A stretch of 64,000 nt of DNA. Origin: an uncultured Pelagibacteraceae bacterium. Its GTDB lineage: Bacteria > Pseudomonadota > Alphaproteobacteria > Pelagibacterales > Pelagibacteraceae. The notes beneath the pieces were generated by a model. The model was given only the letters and a program-made list of their open reading frames with translations. It had not been told where the DNA came from and ran no database searches. Position numbers and translations under genes: made by a program. The stretch lies in NCBI GenBank assembly GCA_902611845.1, contig CACMAX010000004.1, positions 1 to 64,000 on the forward strand, written 5' to 3'. Below, piece by piece: positions 1 to 8,086 of this stretch (positions are counted from its first letter, which is position 1; each line of letters opens with the position of its first letter).

Positions 1-392
1 AAGCTAGACATATAATTTATATCATGGGTTCCAGGTACACCCCTTGTCAATAATAATGGATGAACTTTCTTTGATAACTTTATTCTATCTTTCTTAGTTT
101 TGTAAATATCATCAATTGATATTTTGAAAACTTTTAACTTGAAGTATTTTTTTAAAATTATCATTAAGATAGAGCTTATTGTGGTTTTTCCAGTTCCTTG
201 TCCTCCTGTTAAACCAACAATATAAGGTTTCTTAAAATTTGTTTTTTTTGCAATCCAGAAACTCATAGGAACAAGATAATCTTTAAGCATCTTGTCTTTG
301 TTTTTAAATTTATCCGAAGATGTTTCTTGTGTTTTAATAAACTTATAACAATCTTTTTTTACTTTATTTAAACAATCCTCAACTAAATTCAT
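1..392 (-). CDS. D-glycerate 3-kinase-like P-loop kinase (partial, 3' end outside window)
   Basis: About 130 N-terminal residues are visible, starting at the ATG complementary to 390-392; the gene runs off the left edge. A Walker A loop, GLTGGQGTGKTT, follows a short helical leader. Further on is the segment TRGVPGTHD, typical of the plant-type/YggC D-glycerate 3-kinase family, which phosphorylates glycerate to 3-phosphoglycerate (or 2-phosphoglycerate) in the cytoplasm. Uridine kinase and pantothenate kinase share the fold, but the RGVPGTHD segment favours glycerate kinase. Six bases separate the start from the stop of the upstream GFA-like gene on the same strand, so the two are probably cotranscribed. 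Confidence 0.75.
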   Translation of the reverse strand, partial: MNLVEDCLNKVKKDCYKFIKTQETSSDKFKNKDKMLKDYLVPMSFWIAKKTNFKKPYIVGLTGGQGTGKTTISSILMIILKKYFKLKVFKISIDDIYKTKKDRIKLSKKVHPLLLTRGVPGTHDINYMSS

Positions 393-398
393 TTTGTT

Positions 399-761
399 TT
401 ATTTTTGGTCAAGGGGATGATTGTTACCGTCATTAATTGAAACATCTTTATATTCGAAAGGATCAACTCCCTCAACGCATGCGATATTTATCATATGTAA
501 TTTTGGATTACTTCTTGGCCTTGTATGTGTAAAAATTCCACAGATAGAGCAAAAATAGTGTTTAGCTGTGTTGGTATAAAATTGATATAAAGTTAACTTG
601 TCTTCTCCTTTAGTAATCTTCATATCATTTTCTCCAATCGGGGACATAACATAGCCCTTTCTTTTACATACAGAACAATTGCATCTTAAAACTTTTTCAA
701 ATTTATCTGGAACATTAACCTCTGCTTCAACCGCACCACAATGACATGTTAGTTTTTTCAT
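399..761 (-). CDS. GFA/CENP-V family zinc-binding protein
   Basis: A 120-residue protein with the cysteine layout of the GFA (glutathione-dependent formaldehyde-activating enzyme-like) family: C6-x-C8 (CHCGAV), C27-x-C29-xx-C32 (CNCSVCKRKG), C71-xx-C74 (CSICG) and C95. In the family these seven cysteines bind two zinc ions, and length matches a single-domain member. The role of most members is unproven; formaldehyde adduct formation with glutathione has been proposed. An AAAGGA Shine-Dalgarno sequence lies shortly upstream of the ATG. It probably leads an operon with the glycerate kinase-like gene 6 bp downstream and is divergent from umuD. Confidence 0.85.
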   Translation of the reverse strand: MKKLTCHCGAVEAEVNVPDKFEKVLRCNCSVCKRKGYVMSPIGENDMKITKGEDKLTLYQFYTNTAKHYFCSICGIFTHTRPRSNPKLHMINIACVEGVDPFEYKDVSINDGNNHPLDQK

Positions 762-927
762 TTTTTTATCCTTTAAATTTTTTGATAATTTTTTGTATTT
801 AAACTTTTAACTCATATTTTCATAAACTATAACTTGTTAAAGTTATCCACAGTCATACTAAATCTTGTTTCGATGTTCTCGTTTTGATTCACTTTTGATT
901 CACTTACAGACTCAAAATACAACCTAA

Positions 928-956
928 TTGACACTATTGTATAACTCATGTACTAA
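928..956 (+). promoter_or_regulatory. sigma70-type promoter of umuDC
   Basis: TTGACA at 928-933 is a perfect -35 element. A 17-bp spacer leads to TACTAA at 951-956 as the -10. Transcription would begin near 963, about 16 bases before the umuD ATG at 979. The predicted start lies inside the LexA-type box at 960-974, so repressor binding would block initiation. Confidence 0.7.
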
Positions 957-959
957 TAA

Positions 960-974
960 GAACAAAACAAGAAC
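960..974 (+). promoter_or_regulatory. LexA (SOS) operator, GAAC-N7-GAAC
   Basis: GAACAAAACAAGAAC matches the alphaproteobacterial LexA box GAAC-N7-GAAC (reverse complement GTTC-N7-GTTC) exactly. It lies between the -10 element and the umuD start codon, over the expected transcription start, the normal position for an SOS repressor site. The gene behind it is a known SOS target in other bacteria, which makes a chance match unlikely. Confidence 0.75.
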
Positions 975-978
975 ATTT

Positions 979-1374
979 ATGAAGCTAACAATACCCTATT
1001 ATTTACACAAAGCAGGAGCTGGTTTTCCTTCCCCTGCAACTGACTACATAGAAGAAGATATAGATTTAAACGTACATCTAATCAAAAATGTTCCAGCAAC
1101 TTTCATAATAAGAGTTCAAGGAAAATCAATGGTGGATGTTGGAATAAATGATGGTGATTTATTAGTTGTAGACAAAAGTTTAACTCCAAAAAATTTTTCA
1201 ACTGTCATAGCAAATGTTCACGATGAACTCGTCGTTAAAACTTTGGTTAAAGAAAAAGATAAACAATTTTTAACGTCAGGATCTAAAGAATTTTCTGATC
1301 GAATTTTAATTAATGAAGAACAAGATATTTTTATTTGGGGAGTAGTTACCTATGTCATACATTCAGTACACTAA
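979..1374 (+). CDS. umuD: UmuD, SOS mutagenesis protein (S24 autoprotease)
   Basis: With the ATG at 979 this is a 131-residue UmuD. The cleavage site is A14-G15 in AGFPSPA (CGFPSPA in E. coli). The catalytic pair is S50 in GKSM and K87 in LVVKTL, so the Ser-Lys dyad is intact. RecA-stimulated self-cleavage yields UmuD', which joins UmuC to form the translesion polymerase Pol V. A longer reading from TTG at 928 is unlikely because it would translate through the -35/-10 promoter and the LexA box, and the added residues have no counterpart in UmuD. The last 23 bases overlap umuC, so the two are translated from one message. Confidence 0.92.
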   Translation: MKLTIPYYLHKAGAGFPSPATDYIEEDIDLNVHLIKNVPATFIIRVQGKSMVDVGINDGDLLVVDKSLTPKNFSTVIANVHDELVVKTLVKEKDKQFLTSGSKEFSDRILINEEQDIFIWGVVTYVIHSVH

Positions 1375-2629
1375 AAAATTAGCACTGGTTGACTGCAATT
1401 CTTTCTATGTCTCTTGCGAAAGATTATTTAATCCAAAAATAAGAAAAAAACCTGTTGTAGTTTTATCTAATAATGATGGCTGTATAGTTTCAAGATCTAC
1501 TGAAGCAAAAGCTTTGGGAATTAAAATGGGTGAACCTTACTTTAAAGCAAAAGATATTATTATAAAAAATGATGTACAAGTATTCTCATCAAATTATTCT
1601 TTATATGGAGATTTGTCTAGAAGAGTAATGAGAACTTTAAAAAGATTTAACTCTGATATTGAAGTTTATTCAATTGATGAAGCATTTATGGATTTATCAA
1701 ATTTTTCTGACAATGAAGTAGAGCGAGTTGGAAGAGAAATTAGAGAAACAGTTTTAAAGTGGACTGGTATTCCAACAAGTATAGGAATAGCTAAAACTAA
1801 AACTTTAAGCAAAGTTGCAAATCATATAGCTAAGAAAAAACAATCAGGTGTTACAAGTTTAATTGGAATAGAAAATCTTGATCCTATTCTTGAAAAAATT
1901 AATATCAACGATGTTTGGGGTGTCGGAAGACAAATGACAAAGTTTTATCAAAAAAATGGAATTTATAATGCCAAACAATTAAAAAATAAATCAAACACTT
2001 GGATTAAGAAATCCTCAAATGTTCTAAGTTCGAGAACTGCAATGGAGCTTAGAGGTGTACCTTGTATTGATTTAGAAAAAACTGCATCAAAAAGAAAAAG
2101 CTGTGTAGTATCAAGATCATTTGGAAAAAGAATAGAAAAATTTCAAGAACTTGAAGAAGCTGTTGCTAGTTATTGTTTAAATGCATCAGAAAAGATAAGA
2201 TCTGAAAACCTTGTTGCAAAAGCAGTTATGGTATTTGTTAGAACCAGTCCTTTTCAAAAACAATTTGGTTTTTATTCAAACTCCAGAACTGTTGATTTTC
2301 CTATAGCAACTAACAATAGTATAGAGATCGTAAAAAATGCTTTATCTGTCTTAAAAGTAATCTTTAGGAAGGGACATCGTTATCAAAAAGCAGGAGTGAT
2401 GCTAACTGGATTAACAGATGCTGAAAATAATGAAAACCTATTTTCATCAGCAAAAGACGAGAGAATTAATAGATTGATGAGATCAATTGATAATACAAAT
2501 TATAGATATGGTAGATCTACACTAAGTCTTGCAAGTGCTGGTGTTAGAAAATCATGGAGCATGAAAAGGGATTATAACTCAAAGATAGATACAGCTGATT
2601 TTTATAGTTTACCAACAATTAGAGCTTAA
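1352..2629 (+). CDS. umuC: UmuC, Y-family translesion DNA polymerase V subunit
   Basis: 425 residues, close to E. coli UmuC (422). The N-terminus LALVDCNSFYVSCERLF carries the first catalytic aspartate, SIDEAFMDL carries the second acidic pair, and LSNNDGCIVSRS is typical of UmuC rather than DinB. Helix-hairpin-helix and little-finger regions follow, and the C-terminal part (RRYGR-type segment NYRYGRSTLSLASAG) matches the UmuC C-terminal domain. It synthesises past DNA lesions with UmuD' and RecA. The start overlaps umuD by 23 bases. Its only visible promoter is the LexA-controlled one upstream of umuD. Confidence 0.95.
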   Translation: MSYIQYTKKLALVDCNSFYVSCERLFNPKIRKKPVVVLSNNDGCIVSRSTEAKALGIKMGEPYFKAKDIIIKNDVQVFSSNYSLYGDLSRRVMRTLKRFNSDIEVYSIDEAFMDLSNFSDNEVERVGREIRETVLKWTGIPTSIGIAKTKTLSKVANHIAKKKQSGVTSLIGIENLDPILEKININDVWGVGRQMTKFYQKNGIYNAKQLKNKSNTWIKKSSNVLSSRTAMELRGVPCIDLEKTASKRKSCVVSRSFGKRIEKFQELEEAVASYCLNASEKIRSENLVAKAVMVFVRTSPFQKQFGFYSNSRTVDFPIATNNSIEIVKNALSVLKVIFRKGHRYQKAGVMLTGLTDAENNENLFSSAKDERINRLMRSIDNTNYRYGRSTLSLASAGVRKSWSMKRDYNSKIDTADFYSLPTIRA

Positions 2630-3640
2630 TTAAAAAGGTTTAGGGTTTCCTGGATAGCCGAGATCTTCACAAGTACCCTCTTTATCCTCGTCAGCTGGTT
2701 TACAGAGAGCAACACCAATTACACCATGAACTTGTGATTGATTTTTTAGTTGTCCTTTTACTTCGTCACAGCCACTCCATAACTCATCACAGGTATCAGC
2801 TTTACCAACGTTAGAATAACGAATAATTGCATCTTTTATTTTTAAACCTTTATCTGTGGCAGCAGTCATATAATTTCTGTACGGTCCAAATTTAAATCTC
2901 ACACTAGAAGCTCCACCTAATACATCTCCAAAATAACTAGATCTTAACTTTCCATCAATCCATAAATGTAAAAATCCATCTTTTGCCCATTTAGCATTGA
3001 CTAAAATATTTACCCATTTTCCTTTTAGTGGTTTAAATTTTTTATCAAAATGAACAACATAATGTTCAAAGTTATATTGCTCGCCAACTTCATTTTTAGT
3101 AACTCTATAATTAGGACCATTAAATAACCAAATAAATTTATTATTGTTATAGTTGAAACTAGGTCCTACTGCTTTTTCAGGTTTTCCATAAAGCATCTTA
3201 AAATCAAATAAAGAAATATTGTGTTGGTCAGTATCTATTTCATTAGAAATAAAATAAGCAATCCTATACCATTTTGTTTTGCCTTTTTTTGTAGTTTCTT
3301 TGTAAGGCTCCATAATTTGAAACCTTTGAGCAAAACCAGGCTTACCCCATCTGGCCCAATCATTCTTATCACCTATGTCTGAATAACTTAAATTAAATTC
3401 AATTCCTTTTTCAGAGACACCCATATTATCCTCGAATTTATCAAAAAACTTATACAGACCTTCACGATTAGGTACATTTCTTTTAGTAAAAACCATTTTA
3501 TTATCTAATTGGGCCTTAAGCACAAAATGTGCAAAGTCTTTTTTCTCTTTTTTTTTCATTTTTATGTGTTGTTTTTCTGCGTATGAAAAATTTGAAAATA
3601 AAAACAAACATGCAGATAATATTAGTAAAATTTTTTTCAT
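2630..3640 (-). CDS. secreted polysaccharide lyase-like (heparin lyase fold) protein
   Basis: 336 residues with a clear Sec signal peptide (MKKILLILSACLFLFSNFSYA, predicted cut near residue 21). Residues about 120-270 contain W..I.VNAKWAKDGFLHLWIDGK followed by FKFGPYRNYM. This resembles the concanavalin-like fold of the heparin lyase family (PF14099), where a Kx(F)GxYR segment lies near the active site. Substrate and activity cannot be read from sequence. Four cysteines near the C-terminus (CDELWSGC, C, C) may form disulfides in the periplasm. It ends one base after umuC in convergent orientation, and 16 bases separate it from the glycosyltransferase upstream. Confidence 0.55.
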   Translation of the reverse strand: MKKILLILSACLFLFSNFSYAEKQHIKMKKKEKKDFAHFVLKAQLDNKMVFTKRNVPNREGLYKFFDKFEDNMGVSEKGIEFNLSYSDIGDKNDWARWGKPGFAQRFQIMEPYKETTKKGKTKWYRIAYFISNEIDTDQHNISLFDFKMLYGKPEKAVGPSFNYNNNKFIWLFNGPNYRVTKNEVGEQYNFEHYVVHFDKKFKPLKGKWVNILVNAKWAKDGFLHLWIDGKLRSSYFGDVLGGASSVRFKFGPYRNYMTAATDKGLKIKDAIIRYSNVGKADTCDELWSGCDEVKGQLKNQSQVHGVIGVALCKPADEDKEGTCEDLGYPGNPKPF

Positions 3641-3656
3641 AATTTTTTATATTGAT

Positions 3657-4526
3657 TTATTTTATAGTATCTATACTTCCAATATTATTTAAAGAATTAT
3701 TTAATTCCTCCAAATTTTCTCTTCTTCCAATCATTACAACTGATAATCCAAAAACTATAATTAGACCCAATGGAATAGCTGTAACAACACTTATGTAATC
3801 AGCCATTAAAATTAGATAAATAGCATAAAATAAAATTGATCGAATAATAACTGTAGATTTAAAAACAGCTATGATTGCTAAAGAATGCTTAATTAAATTT
3901 TTAAAACTCATTTTAGAAGGACCAAAATATCTTTTACCTCTTTCTGAAGGAGATGAAGATCTATCTTTCTCTAATTTTGCCAATGCTCCTGAAAAGCTAC
4001 ACCAAGTAGATTTATCGTTTATTAATTTCTCAACAGTTGACTTTGGAAGACACGTATAATTTCCAAATTTTATCGAATGACCAGTAAATACATAAGTAAT
4101 TATTTTATGTAGATGGTAACAAGTTTTAAAAATAATATTTTCAGATCTTTTTACTCTTTCTCCTACGATTGGTTTTCCTTCATCATAATTAATATACTCA
4201 AGAAAACTTTTGATTTCTTCAGGTCTATCTTCACCATCTGAATCCATAGGAATTACATAATCAAATTCTTTATTTTGAAATATATGTTTAAGTCCTGTTG
4301 CAATACATCTTCCATGTCCTTGATTGTTTTTAATATTTAAAATTTCAATCGATAATAAATTTTCTGTATTGGAGATAGAGGTTGGTTTTTCCTCAGTTGA
4401 TGCATCATTGACAATAACAAGAGAAAATTCTGCATCTAAGTCTTTTACAATTGTATTTATTTCTTCAATTAATTTTGAAGCTGATTTCCAGTCATTGTAA
4501 ACTGGTGTTAAAATAGTAATTTTCAT
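3657..4526 (-). CDS. family 2 glycosyltransferase with C-terminal membrane anchor
   Basis: 289 residues. The N-terminus MKITILTPVYNDWKSA and the following VIVNDAST are the GT-A nucleotide-sugar site, and PMDSDGEDRPEEI supplies the DxD-type metal site. Residues about 225-265 form two hydrophobic helices, as in dolichyl-/polyprenyl-phosphate sugar transferases (DPM1-like). It probably transfers a sugar to a polyprenyl phosphate or glycan at the inner membrane. A 34-residue membrane peptide gene and a GT39 family gene lie directly upstream with gaps of 4 and 2 bases, so a lipid-linked sugar made here may feed that GT39 enzyme. Confidence 0.8.
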   Translation of the reverse strand: MKITILTPVYNDWKSASKLIEEINTIVKDLDAEFSLVIVNDASTEEKPTSISNTENLLSIEILNIKNNQGHGRCIATGLKHIFQNKEFDYVIPMDSDGEDRPEEIKSFLEYINYDEGKPIVGERVKRSENIIFKTCYHLHKIITYVFTGHSIKFGNYTCLPKSTVEKLINDKSTWCSFSGALAKLEKDRSSSPSERGKRYFGPSKMSFKNLIKHSLAIIAVFKSTVIIRSILFYAIYLILMADYISVVTAIPLGLIIVFGLSVVMIGRRENLEELNNSLNNIGSIDTIK

Positions 4527-4530
4527 TTAT

Positions 4531-4635
4531 TTAACTTGCAAGCAACCTCAGCAAAGAGGCTACAATTCCATGTCCAGACAGCTCTATTATTACAACAATA
4601 AAGACGATAAAAAGTATGTTTTTATTGAATTTCAT
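4531..4635 (-). CDS. 34-residue single-pass membrane peptide (hypothetical)
   Basis: A short reading frame fits exactly between two glycosyltransferase genes: 2 bases after the stop of the GT39 gene and 4 bases before the GT2 start. The product begins MKFNKNILFIVFIVVIIELS and ends LLRLLAS. Residues about 7-18 are strongly hydrophobic, giving one transmembrane helix with a positive N-terminus. I do not recognise the family. Its snug fit in an otherwise gap-free operon is the main evidence that it is translated. No strong Shine-Dalgarno sequence is visible, so coupling to the upstream gene is likely. Confidence 0.55.
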   Translation of the reverse strand: MKFNKNILFIVFIVVIIELSGHGIVASLLRLLAS

Positions 4636-4637
4636 AT

Positions 4638-5993
4638 CTACGATCCAACACAAATCTTATCAATACACATATATTTATCAAATGAATTCAATTTTTGCTT
4701 TGTAACAAAGCCTCTCCAAATAGGCCTTGAATTAATGTGATATGATAAATTTCCAGCTGCCCATTCATCACCAAGCACATATTTAATAGGTTCATCATGT
4801 TGTTCGTGCCATGCCATTTGAACTTTTATAGCTATGTCTCTCCCAGGATAATCAGTCCTCTTATCAGTCTGAGATATTGAGACATAACCATACAAAATTG
4901 GAGATAATAAAAATAAAAATATAAATCCTATTAAAAAAGAATTTACTTTCTTAATATTTATTTGAGTTTTCAAAAGGTAAATAAATAAAGTTCCAAAGAA
5001 TAAGTAAAAAGGCGTCATCCACATGGTTCTAATCTTTGATCCAGTTATTAACGCAGTCATAAATACTAATATTATTGGGACTAAATTAATAAATATTAAA
5101 AATAAAAGTTTCTCATCTTTTAAATTTAATTTTTTGGGTATTTTTTTCATTAGTAACCAAACTAAAATTAAAAATGGAATTAAAATACCAATTTGTTTCA
5201 ATGTGAATATCAATGGATATTTAAGATGATTTATTATTTGTCCTTCATCCAAACCTGCACGAGTAAAGCCATATTTAATAGTAATAAAGTCATTATTGAA
5301 TAACCAAATTATATGTGGAATTAAAATTACAAAAAATACTTCTAAAGAAACTAAATATTTAAAATCAAACTTTTTTGATTTTTTAAAAAATATTAAATAT
5401 GCAAACAATAAATCTATTGCAACTAATAAATAAATAAAAAGATACTTAGATAGAATCCCAAACGCTGCTGCAGCTCCTAGTAAAATACAATCATAAAGCT
5501 CAATTTTTTTACTATTGTATATTTTCCAAGTGTAATAAACTGTTAAACACCAAAAAGGTAGTTGGCAAACATTTACATTAAACTCTGGAGTTGTGAAATT
5601 ATAGAAGTATATTCCTTCAATAAGAAAAACTGATAACAAACTCAAAGTGCCATCATTAAGAATTTCCTGCGATAATTTAAAAATAATGAAAAAAGATATC
5701 ACTAAAAAAATTTGACTTAAAAAATAATAAGCCCAATCTTGTGGCCCAAATATTTGAAAAAAAACTTCTGGAAAAAACGCACTTAATGGAGGATGTTTGT
5801 TAAATCCCCAATCTAAATTACTACCCCAAGCCAAAGCTTCAATTGTATCCAAAGGTAAATTTGAGTTTGTGATAGTTGGAACAACTGTCCATAGAATTAA
5901 GTGAGTCGTTACAAAAATATAAAAAATATTATTTATATTTCTTTTGTTTAAGGCCATTTTTATCAATGTATATGAATAAACCGTTCTTGACAC
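4638..5993 (-). CDS. GT39 (PMT/ArnT-like) membrane glycosyltransferase
   Basis: 451 residues with around ten hydrophobic helices. The first periplasmic loop carries DTIEALAWGSNLDWGFNKHPPL, the signature acidic residue plus W...KHPPL of the ArnT/PMT (GT39/GT83) superfamily. These enzymes move a sugar from a polyprenyl-phosphate carrier to lipid A or protein on the periplasmic face. The acceptor is not identifiable here. The first 12 residues may not be real: a second ATG at codon 13 gives a more usual start. It heads an operon with the 34-aa peptide and the GT2 enzyme and is divergent from dksA. Confidence 0.8.
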   Translation of the reverse strand: MSRTVYSYTLIKMALNKRNINNIFYIFVTTHLILWTVVPTITNSNLPLDTIEALAWGSNLDWGFNKHPPLSAFFPEVFFQIFGPQDWAYYFLSQIFLVISFFIIFKLSQEILNDGTLSLLSVFLIEGIYFYNFTTPEFNVNVCQLPFWCLTVYYTWKIYNSKKIELYDCILLGAAAAFGILSKYLFIYLLVAIDLLFAYLIFFKKSKKFDFKYLVSLEVFFVILIPHIIWLFNNDFITIKYGFTRAGLDEGQIINHLKYPLIFTLKQIGILIPFLILVWLLMKKIPKKLNLKDEKLLFLIFINLVPIILVFMTALITGSKIRTMWMTPFYLFFGTLFIYLLKTQINIKKVNSFLIGFIFLFLLSPILYGYVSISQTDKRTDYPGRDIAIKVQMAWHEQHDEPIKYVLGDEWAAGNLSYHINSRPIWRGFVTKQKLNSFDKYMCIDKICVGS

Positions 5994-6036
5994 TCATTTA
6001 TTCATGAATATATTCACCAACTCAAAATAGCTAAGT

Positions 6037-6453
6037 ATGGTAAGAATTTCAAAAACTTATACTCCAAAAGAAAAAGAGAAATACATGTGTGCTAAACATT
6101 TAGCATATTTTAAGATGAAATTAATGGAATGGAAAAAAGATTTAAAGAGATCTAATAATGAGGCAATTTTTCAAGCGTCCATGGATGATAATAGTGCATC
6201 AGCTGACATAGTTGATCAAGCAAGCTCATACACTGAGAAAAATGTAGAGATGAGAGCTATTAATAGACAAATCAAATTAATTTCTAAAATAGATGGCGCA
6301 TTAAAGAAAATTCAAGATGGAACTTATGGCTTTTGTGAAGAAACTGGTGAGCCTATTGGTTTAAAAAGATTAATGGCAAGACCAGTTGCAACTCTTTGCA
6401 TTGCAGCTCAAGAAAAACACGAAAAAGACGAAAAAGTTTACGCTGACGATTAA
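6037..6453 (+). CDS. dksA: DksA, RNA polymerase secondary-channel regulator
   Basis: 138 residues with the DksA layout: an N-terminal helical hairpin whose tip carries DIVDQA (the DxxDxA motif, D57, D60, A62) and a C-terminal globular part. The zinc finger is reduced: C100 and C121 remain while the partner positions are T103 and A124, in the segment FCEETGEPIGLKRL. This two-cysteine form is known from alphaproteobacterial DksA. The protein works with ppGpp to tune rRNA and biosynthetic promoters. It converges on the glutathione transferase gene, overlapping by 4 bases. Confidence 0.9.
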   Translation: MVRISKTYTPKEKEKYMCAKHLAYFKMKLMEWKKDLKRSNNEAIFQASMDDNSASADIVDQASSYTEKNVEMRAINRQIKLISKIDGALKKIQDGTYGFCEETGEPIGLKRLMARPVATLCIAAQEKHEKDEKVYADD

Positions 6454-7073
6454 GGAAAGTCTATTTCAGCATCTTTGTTTAATGCTTTAAACCCTTTTGC
6501 TACAGCTGGGCGTTCAGCAATTTCAACAAACCACCTAGATAGGTTTTCAAAATTATTTAATCCAATATCGTGTCTTTTATGTCTTGCAATCCAAGACCAT
6601 GTAGCAATATCAGCGATAGAGTATTTATCATTTGCTAAAAACTTACTTTGAGCCAATCTAGCCTCAAGATCTTCATAAATCTTTCTAGTAATTTTGAAGT
6701 ATCTTTCTTCACCCCACTCGCTTTTTCCTTGGTGGTAATAATGAAACTGATGATGTTGGCCTATCATTGGACCAACAATAGCCATTTGAGCCATCAGCCA
6801 CTGATTTATCTCTAGCCTATCTGCTTCAGGATAAAGTTTCTTACTTTTTTCACCTAAATACATAAGGATAACTCCAGACTCGAATACAGTCTTATTATTC
6901 TCATGATCTATAATCACAGGAATTTTATTAAATGGACTTATTTTTTTAAATTCTGGTTTAAATTGATCTCCACTCAAATTAACTTTTGTAAGTTTGTATT
7001 TAAATTCAATTTCCTCGAGCATTATGCTAATTTTCCATCCGTTGGGAGTATCAGCAGTAAAGAGTTCAATCAT
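6450..7073 (-). CDS. glutathione S-transferase family protein (YghU/YfcG-like)
   Basis: 207 residues. The N-terminal thioredoxin fold starts MIELFTADTPNGWKISIMLEE, where TPNG is typical of YfcG/YghU (Nu-class) transferases. The cis-proline segment NKIPVI and the ESGVILMYL glutathione-binding segment follow. The C-terminal half is the all-helical GST domain. Nu-class members often act as glutathione-dependent disulfide reductases. The gene overlaps the ferredoxin reductase by 4 bases (ATGA) and is the last of a ferredoxin / reductase / GST operon, so a role in redox balance is a reasonable inference. Confidence 0.88.
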   Translation of the reverse strand: MIELFTADTPNGWKISIMLEEIEFKYKLTKVNLSGDQFKPEFKKISPFNKIPVIIDHENNKTVFESGVILMYLGEKSKKLYPEADRLEINQWLMAQMAIVGPMIGQHHQFHYYHQGKSEWGEERYFKITRKIYEDLEARLAQSKFLANDKYSIADIATWSWIARHKRHDIGLNNFENLSRWFVEIAERPAVAKGFKALNKDAEIDFP

Positions 7074-8086
7074 TCTTTAACACCCAATCTATCTTTGATA
7101 GTGCTGGATGCAGTTGTAAATTCAAATCTGTATTTTTCATCAGGTCTTGCATATTTAAAGCAGCCTCTTGCAGCTAATGCACCTTCATGAAAACCTGAAA
7201 GTATTAACTTTAATTTGCCTGGGTAAGTACAGATGTCCCCGATTGCAAATATCCCTTTTTTATTTGTTTCAAAATTCTCAGTATTTACTGGAATTGTTTT
7301 TTTATCTAAATTTAGACCCCACTCTGCAATTGGCCCTAATTGCATTATTAATCCAAAAAAACCTAAAACATAATCAGCTTTAATAACTTTGCTTTCGCCT
7401 GACTCGCTTTTTATTTCTACACTTTCTAATGAGCCATTTCCTTTGACATCTTTAATTGAATATTTGGTGATTAAATCAATAGTTTTATTATCACTTAATT
7501 CTTTTACTTTTTGAACACTGGCTGGTGCACCTCTGAACTCATCTCTTCTATGAACAAGTGTTACTTTTGATGAGTTAGATAATTCTATAGCCCAATCTAG
7601 AGCACTATCTCCACCTCCAAAAATAACTACTGATTTATCTTTAAAAATATTTTTGTCTTTTATTGAATATAAAACTGATTTTCCATCATACTTTTCAGCA
7701 CTTTTAGTTGGAAATTTTCTTGGTTCAAAAGAACCTACGCCTCCTGCTATGACAACATTTGGTGTTTCAAATTCTTTTCCATTTAACGTTTTAACGAACC
7801 ATTTATCGTTTTCATTCTTTAATTCTTGAACTCTGTCACTTAAGTGAAAATTAAAATTAAATGGTTTTATTTGTTCAATTAAATTATTTGTAAGTTCTTC
7901 TCCTGTACATTTAGGGACTGCAGGAATATCATAAATTGGTTTATCAGGATAAAGCTCAATACATTGTCCTCCAATTTTATCTAAGTTATCAACTATTTCA
8001 CATTTTAATCCAATAATACCTAATTGATGAGCACAAAATAAACCTGTGGGTCCTGCGCCAATAATTACTACATCTGTTTTTATCAT
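7070..8086 (-). CDS. ferredoxin-NADP+ reductase, thioredoxin reductase-like type
   Basis: 338 residues. FAD-binding GAGPTG near residue 11, NADPH-binding GGGDSALDW near residue 160 and a C-terminal FAIGDIC (second FAD motif) give the two-Rossmann layout of the TrxR-like ferredoxin-NADP reductase class (YumC-type). The CxxC of true thioredoxin reductase is absent, which supports FNR. It moves electrons between NADPH and the ferredoxin encoded directly upstream; the two genes share one base (TAATG), so they are translationally coupled. The GST gene overlaps its 3' end by 4 bases. Confidence 0.9.
   Translation of the reverse strand: MIKTDVVIIGAGPTGLFCAHQLGIIGLKCEIVDNLDKIGGQCIELYPDKPIYDIPAVPKCTGEELTNNLIEQIKPFNFNFHLSDRVQELKNENDKWFVKTLNGKEFETPNVVIAGGVGSFEPRKFPTKSAEKYDGKSVLYSIKDKNIFKDKSVVIFGGGDSALDWAIELSNSSKVTLVHRRDEFRGAPASVQKVKELSDNKTIDLITKYSIKDVKGNGSLESVEIKSESGESKVIKADYVLGFFGLIMQLGPIAEWGLNLDKKTIPVNTENFETNKKGIFAIGDICTYPGKLKLILSGFHEGALAARGCFKYARPDEKYRFEFTTASSTIKDRLGVKE

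Noticed and set aside
843..851. Perfect DnaA box TTATCCACA in the gap before umuD, suggesting an origin
   Set aside because: It is a single copy with no cluster or 13-mer-like repeats around it; the same 9-mer also occurs by chance inside dnaG (57382-57390).
875..889. Second LexA-like half site GTTC-N7-GATT
   Set aside because: One half is mismatched and it lies well upstream of the promoter; the perfect box is at 960-974.
928..978. N-terminal extension of UmuD from TTG at 928
   Set aside because: It would translate the -35, -10 and LexA box, and UmuD proteins do not have such residues; ATG at 979 fits the cleavage-site spacing.
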